Assembly: GCA_964648415.1 (NCBI GenBank)
Contig: CAZYOC010000001.1
Location: 1-64,000 of the forward strand
Source of the DNA: G963669175 sp964648415
Lineage (GTDB): Bacteria > Electryoneota > Electryoneia > Electryoneales > Electryoneaceae
Length of the DNA: 64,000 nt
Direction: 5' to 3'
The translations under genes were made by a program, and so were the position numbers. This document shows, one piece after another, positions 60,488 through 64,000 of this stretch (position 1 is the stretch's first letter; each line of letters starts with the position of its first letter). The notes under the pieces are model-generated. The model saw only the letters and a list, made by a program, of their open reading frames with translations. It made no database searches and had not been told where the DNA came from.

Positions 60488-63400
60488 ATGATGATTACTC
60501 GACGTACAAATCTTCTGCCTCTCCTACTCAGCGTATGGCTGCTGACCGGGCTCGGTGCGAGCCGGGTGTCTGCCGCCATCCAGGTCCTCGACGATTCCCC
60601 ATCTCGCTTAACGATCACCGTAACGACCCAGGACTGGGAACTCGTGGAGACCGATGACGGGATCCTTCCTTCTCCGTTCGGAGCCGGTATTGACGAGCGT
60701 CGTGGAGGCGTGCAGGTTCCCTTCTACCGCCGGTTGATCGGTCTTCCCGCCGACGCGGCGCCTCACGTTCAAATCACTGAAGTACGTTGGGGCGATACTG
60801 TGGAGGGCAATCTCCCGCAGGGATCCGAAGATGTGGAGAACAGCCGCGTCCCAAGGTTGATTCCGAACCGCCTGGTGACCTTCGGCGAGCCGTATACCTG
60901 GCGCGGGCGTTGGGTGACCGACATGTACATCGTGCCCGTGATGACCGAAGGGAAGCGTATCCGTCTGCTGGAGAGCGCCACCATCTCACTGACATATCCC
61001 GCCCCGAAAGCAGCGTTGCAGCGTTCGAACGATCCCATGGCGGCGGATTTTCTGTTGAACCCGAACGCCTCCGCCAACTGGGCAATCCGCAAATCCGGGC
61101 GCAGCATCCTGAACGCGGCGGAAGCCTGGCCTTCCGGCGAGATGTATCGCATCGAGACCACGATGGAGGGGATTTACCGGATCAGTCGTGAGGATCTGGA
61201 GAACGCGGGCATTGACCTCAGCGGTTTTGATCCGAGGACGTTTCGCATCTATGGCAACGGCGGCATGATGTTGCCGGAGCCGGTGCATGCGGAGCGGGAC
61301 TCGGTACTGCGTGAGAACGCTATTGTGGTGGTCGGGGAAGAGGATGGCTCCTGGGACGAAGGGGATTACATCCTGTTCTACGGGCGCGGGGTGATCAGCT
61401 GGAAGGCGTCGAAGAGTCTGCCCGGGACGTACGCACATACTCAGAACCTTTATTCCCGCAACAATGTGTACTGGCTGAATGTGGCCGATGACGGCAGCCT
61501 GGGCCGGCGGATGGTGTCGGCGAATGGTGATGAGTCGCCGACATTCATCGCGGAATACGCCACCTCGAGGCTGGTGGTCGACAACGATGCGTTCGTGTTC
61601 TACAGCGACGGCACCCCGGAATCGGGCAAGAGCTGGTACGCGGCGGACTTGCAGGGCGGAGGACGGTACTCTTCTACTTTCACCGTCGATTCGCCTGTAA
61701 CGGATATGGGGGCTCAGGTCCGCACCAACTATAAGCGCGTGTACAATGGTGATGGGGGGATCTACTACGGGGTCATCACGATCAACGGAACCCTCGTGGA
61801 CACGGTGAATGTGGGAGTCAGCAACCAGATGCTGCCGGTTCCGCCAAATGTCCTGCGCGAGGGGAGCAACACGTTCACCTTTACGCTTCTCAATGGCCGC
61901 TGCATGTTCGACTATTATGAAGTGATCTACCCGCGGCATTTGCGCACAACCGGCAACCGGATGGAGTTTGACGCCCTCCCGGACGCCGGGGTGGCGGAGA
62001 TCGAGCTGGAAGGCCTGACGGAACCGTGGATTTTTGACGTCGAGCAGTTTGACAGCGTACGGGTAACCCGGGACAATCCTTTCACCCTCGAAGCCAGTTT
62101 TACCAAGCCGAACCGCATCATCGCGGTTGCCGACGGTGCTTTTCTGAATGTATCCAGCATCCAACCATTTTATCGTGGGTGGGGTGAATATGAAACGGGC
62201 TTGCGCCGGGCGAACCACACCGCCGATGCGATCTTTATTCTTCACCCTGATTTTGCCGGCGCTTCCGCAGAATTGGAGGCGTATGTTGAGGAGCGGGATC
62301 AGCTTGAGGTGATGCGAGTACGCACCACCGATATTTATAACGAGTTCGGCTGGGGGCTGATGGACCCATCGGCGATCCGGGATTTCCTGAAGTTCGCACG
62401 GGATCACTGGACCGGCGCGACCGGGTCGCCGCCAACCGTGTGCCTGCTGATCGGCGATGGCGATTACGATTACCGCAACATCGTTTCCTCCAGCGACAAG
62501 AACTGGGTGCCGCCCCATGAGGACGGTTTACAGTGCCGTGACGACTGGTACGCGACCTTCTCTTCCGATGCCGACGCCGAGTATATCATGGGCCGGCTGC
62601 CCTTCCAGCTCGCTTCTGAACTGGAGGGCTACATCGACCGGCTGATCACCTACGAGAACGACATCAACCGAGGCCCCTGGCGCAGCAAGGTGATCATGGT
62701 GGCCGACGATGAATATGTGGCCACCGGTCCCACCGGGATCGACAAGCAGCATATCCGCTTCTCCGAACAACTGGCGGCGGGTTATGTGCCGGAATACATG
62801 CAGACGGAGAAGATTTATATCGGGACCTATCCCACGAATTTCGACCCGACCACCGGCGCACGAATCAAACCGTTGGCGACTGACGATCTGATTGCCACGA
62901 TCAACCGCGGCGCCTTGTTGATCAACTATATGGGGCATGGCAACGCTCATGTGTGGGCTCACGAGAACCTGTTGATGGACAGCCGCGACCTGCCCAAGAT
63001 CAACAGCGGCTCACGTGAACCGATCTATGTCGCCGCGACCTGTTCCTGGGGCTACTTCGACCGTCCGGAGAATGAAGCATTCTTCGAACGGTTGCTGGCG
63101 CAACCGGGCGGCGCGATTGGCGTGATGGCTGCGACTCGGAACACCTCCGGCGGCGGCAACAACGCCATGGTGCAGAAGTTCTACCAGCTCTTCTTTGACC
63201 GTGAGGAGCCGCGTACCCTGGGCGAGTGCCTCTTCCTGGCGAAGGTGCAGACCAGCGGTATTACCAATAAGTACTACCACTGTTTCTCAGACCCGTTGAT
63301 GATGCCTGCCGTACCCCGCCTGGATCTTGTCGTCCAGGAGATTGATCCGGACAGTTTGATCTCCATGCGAACCGCCGGTATCCGGGGCAGCGTGCAGGGT

Positions 63401-64000
63401 TTGAATGGTACTGTCCCCATCGAGGATTTCCAGGGCGAAGCGCTGGTAACGGTGTATGACAGTTACGACAGCTTGATTTACGAGTTTTTCGACGGTAGCG
63501 AGTTTACCTACCGGACGCCCGGCGGGATCATGTTCCGCGGCAATGTGGGCGTATATGACAGTGACTTCAACGCTCAGTTCATGGTGCCGAAAGATGTGAA
63601 TTACGGTTCGACCGACGGTTGGGTTGTACTGTACGGAACGGGTGAAGAGCGAGACGCGATCGGTTCCAGGCGGGGCCTGCATATCTCGTCGGTCTTCCCC
63701 TCGCCCGCCGACATCACCGACCACACTCCGCCAGAGGTCGAGGTCTATTTCAACCATCGTGGTTGGCTGGCGGGCGATCTGACCAATTCTCAACCCATCT
63801 TGATCGTGGACCTCGCGGACAGCAGCGGGATCAACCTGACCGGTGAAATCGGGCACGATATCAAAGTGACTCTGGATCCCGGGACGACCAGCGAACGGAG
63901 TATTCTGCTGAACGAGGATTTTGTTTACGAGCGGGACAGCTATACGAACGGCAGCGCGGAACGGATGCTGGGACAGATCGAGCCCGGCCAGCACGAGCTG
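60488..64000 (+). CDS. porU: PorU-like C25 (gingipain-family) sortase, 3' end beyond the window
   Basis: The frame is open from ATG 60488 (or 60491) to the window end, 1,171 codons. The signal peptide is about 29 residues (ITRRTNLLPLLLSVWLLTGLGASRVSA). The middle carries the family phrase MEGIYRISREDLENAGI..YGNGG. The catalytic His is His817 (NYMGHGNAHVWAHE) and the catalytic Cys is Cys852 (VAATCSWGYFDRPEN), as in C25 peptidases. PorU removes C-terminal sorting domains from type IX cargo and attaches the proteins to the surface. Four such cargo candidates lie in this window. It could instead be a secreted C25 protease, since its own C-terminus is not visible. GGGTGA serves as ribosome-binding site. 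Confidence 0.85.
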   Translation, partial: MMITRRTNLLPLLLSVWLLTGLGASRVSAAIQVLDDSPSRLTITVTTQDWELVETDDGILPSPFGAGIDERRGGVQVPFYRRLIGLPADAAPHVQITEVRWGDTVEGNLPQGSEDVENSRVPRLIPNRLVTFGEPYTWRGRWVTDMYIVPVMTEGKRIRLLESATISLTYPAPKAALQRSNDPMAADFLLNPNASANWAIRKSGRSILNAAEAWPSGEMYRIETTMEGIYRISREDLENAGIDLSGFDPRTFRIYGNGGMMLPEPVHAERDSVLRENAIVVVGEEDGSWDEGDYILFYGRGVISWKASKSLPGTYAHTQNLYSRNNVYWLNVADDGSLGRRMVSANGDESPTFIAEYATSRLVVDNDAFVFYSDGTPESGKSWYAADLQGGGRYSSTFTVDSPVTDMGAQVRTNYKRVYNGDGGIYYGVITINGTLVDTVNVGVSNQMLPVPPNVLREGSNTFTFTLLNGRCMFDYYEVIYPRHLRTTGNRMEFDALPDAGVAEIELEGLTEPWIFDVEQFDSVRVTRDNPFTLEASFTKPNRIIAVADGAFLNVSSIQPFYRGWGEYETGLRRANHTADAIFILHPDFAGASAELEAYVEERDQLEVMRVRTTDIYNEFGWGLMDPSAIRDFLKFARDHWTGATGSPPTVCLLIGDGDYDYRNIVSSSDKNWVPPHEDGLQCRDDWYATFSSDADAEYIMGRLPFQLASELEGYIDRLITYENDINRGPWRSKVIMVADDEYVATGPTGIDKQHIRFSEQLAAGYVPEYMQTEKIYIGTYPTNFDPTTGARIKPLATDDLIATINRGALLINYMGHGNAHVWAHENLLMDSRDLPKINSGSREPIYVAATCSWGYFDRPENEAFFERLLAQPGGAIGVMAATRNTSGGGNNAMVQKFYQLFFDREEPRTLGECLFLAKVQTSGITNKYYHCFSDPLMMPAVPRLDLVVQEIDPDSLISMRTAGIRGSVQGLNGTVPIEDFQGEALVTVYDSYDSLIYEFFDGSEFTYRTPGGIMFRGNVGVYDSDFNAQFMVPKDVNYGSTDGWVVLYGTGEERDAIGSRRGLHISSVFPSPADITDHTPPEVEVYFNHRGWLAGDLTNSQPILIVDLADSSGINLTGEIGHDIKVTLDPGTTSERSILLNEDFVYERDSYTNGSAERMLGQIEPGQHEL

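Overview
The window reads as one contig of a metagenome-assembled genome (one 100-N scaffold gap at 53395-53494). It probably comes from an FCB-superphylum lineage outside the classical Bacteroidetes, such as KSB1-, Zixibacteria- or Marinimicrobia-like bacteria. Four exported proteins end in a 'PNPFNP-type' C-terminal sorting domain (one as PNPCNP), and a gingipain-fold, PorU-like sortase gene runs off the right edge. Type IX-like export to a Gram-negative surface is therefore the theme. The exact phylum is an inference.

Region 1 (1-5010) is the conserved ribosome/SRP operon ffh-rpsP-khpA-rimM-trmD-rplS. Its S16 protein carries a tail of about 200 residues built from 147-bp tandem repeats. 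Region 2 (5011-12412, minus strand) holds a secreted propeller-like protein with a sorting domain, an SLC13/DASS transporter, and a two-gene unit of an FG-GAP-like sorting-domain protein followed by an outer-membrane barrel. Region 3 (12413-14483) holds a candidate orphan small RNA and a lipoprotein with an SdrD-B-like domain.

Region 4 (14484-48013) dominates the window. A small exported protein precedes one uninterrupted 29.3-kb gene encoding a 9,764-residue exported protein. That protein has an N-terminal jelly-roll-like region, about 89 FN3-like repeats in three classes and a sorting domain. It is followed by an outer-membrane barrel and a lipoprotein with an FGE/SUMF1 fold that lacks the catalytic cysteines. 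The order recalls the SprB giant adhesin with its partner SprF, but the components differ. I consider this the best candidate for an undescribed surface system here.

Region 5 (48014-54152) holds an 8Fe-8S ferredoxin, an MHS-family MFS transporter, an exported sorting-domain protein with an alpha-toroid-like domain, and a repeat-dense 1.2-kb stretch with the gap. Region 6 (54153-60027) is a redox and signalling cluster: a Cys-rich MerR regulator, a Tmc/Hdr-like membrane cytochrome b and CCG iron-sulfur protein pair, a receiver protein, a double-PAS histidine kinase and a second receiver. Region 7 (60028-64000) is the PorU-like sortase behind a roughly 200-nt leader that ends in an attenuator-like terminator 14 bases before the start codon.

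The long open frames antisense to the giant gene and to the other GC-rich genes are codon-bias shadows and are not annotated. No rRNA, tRNA or CRISPR array was seen.
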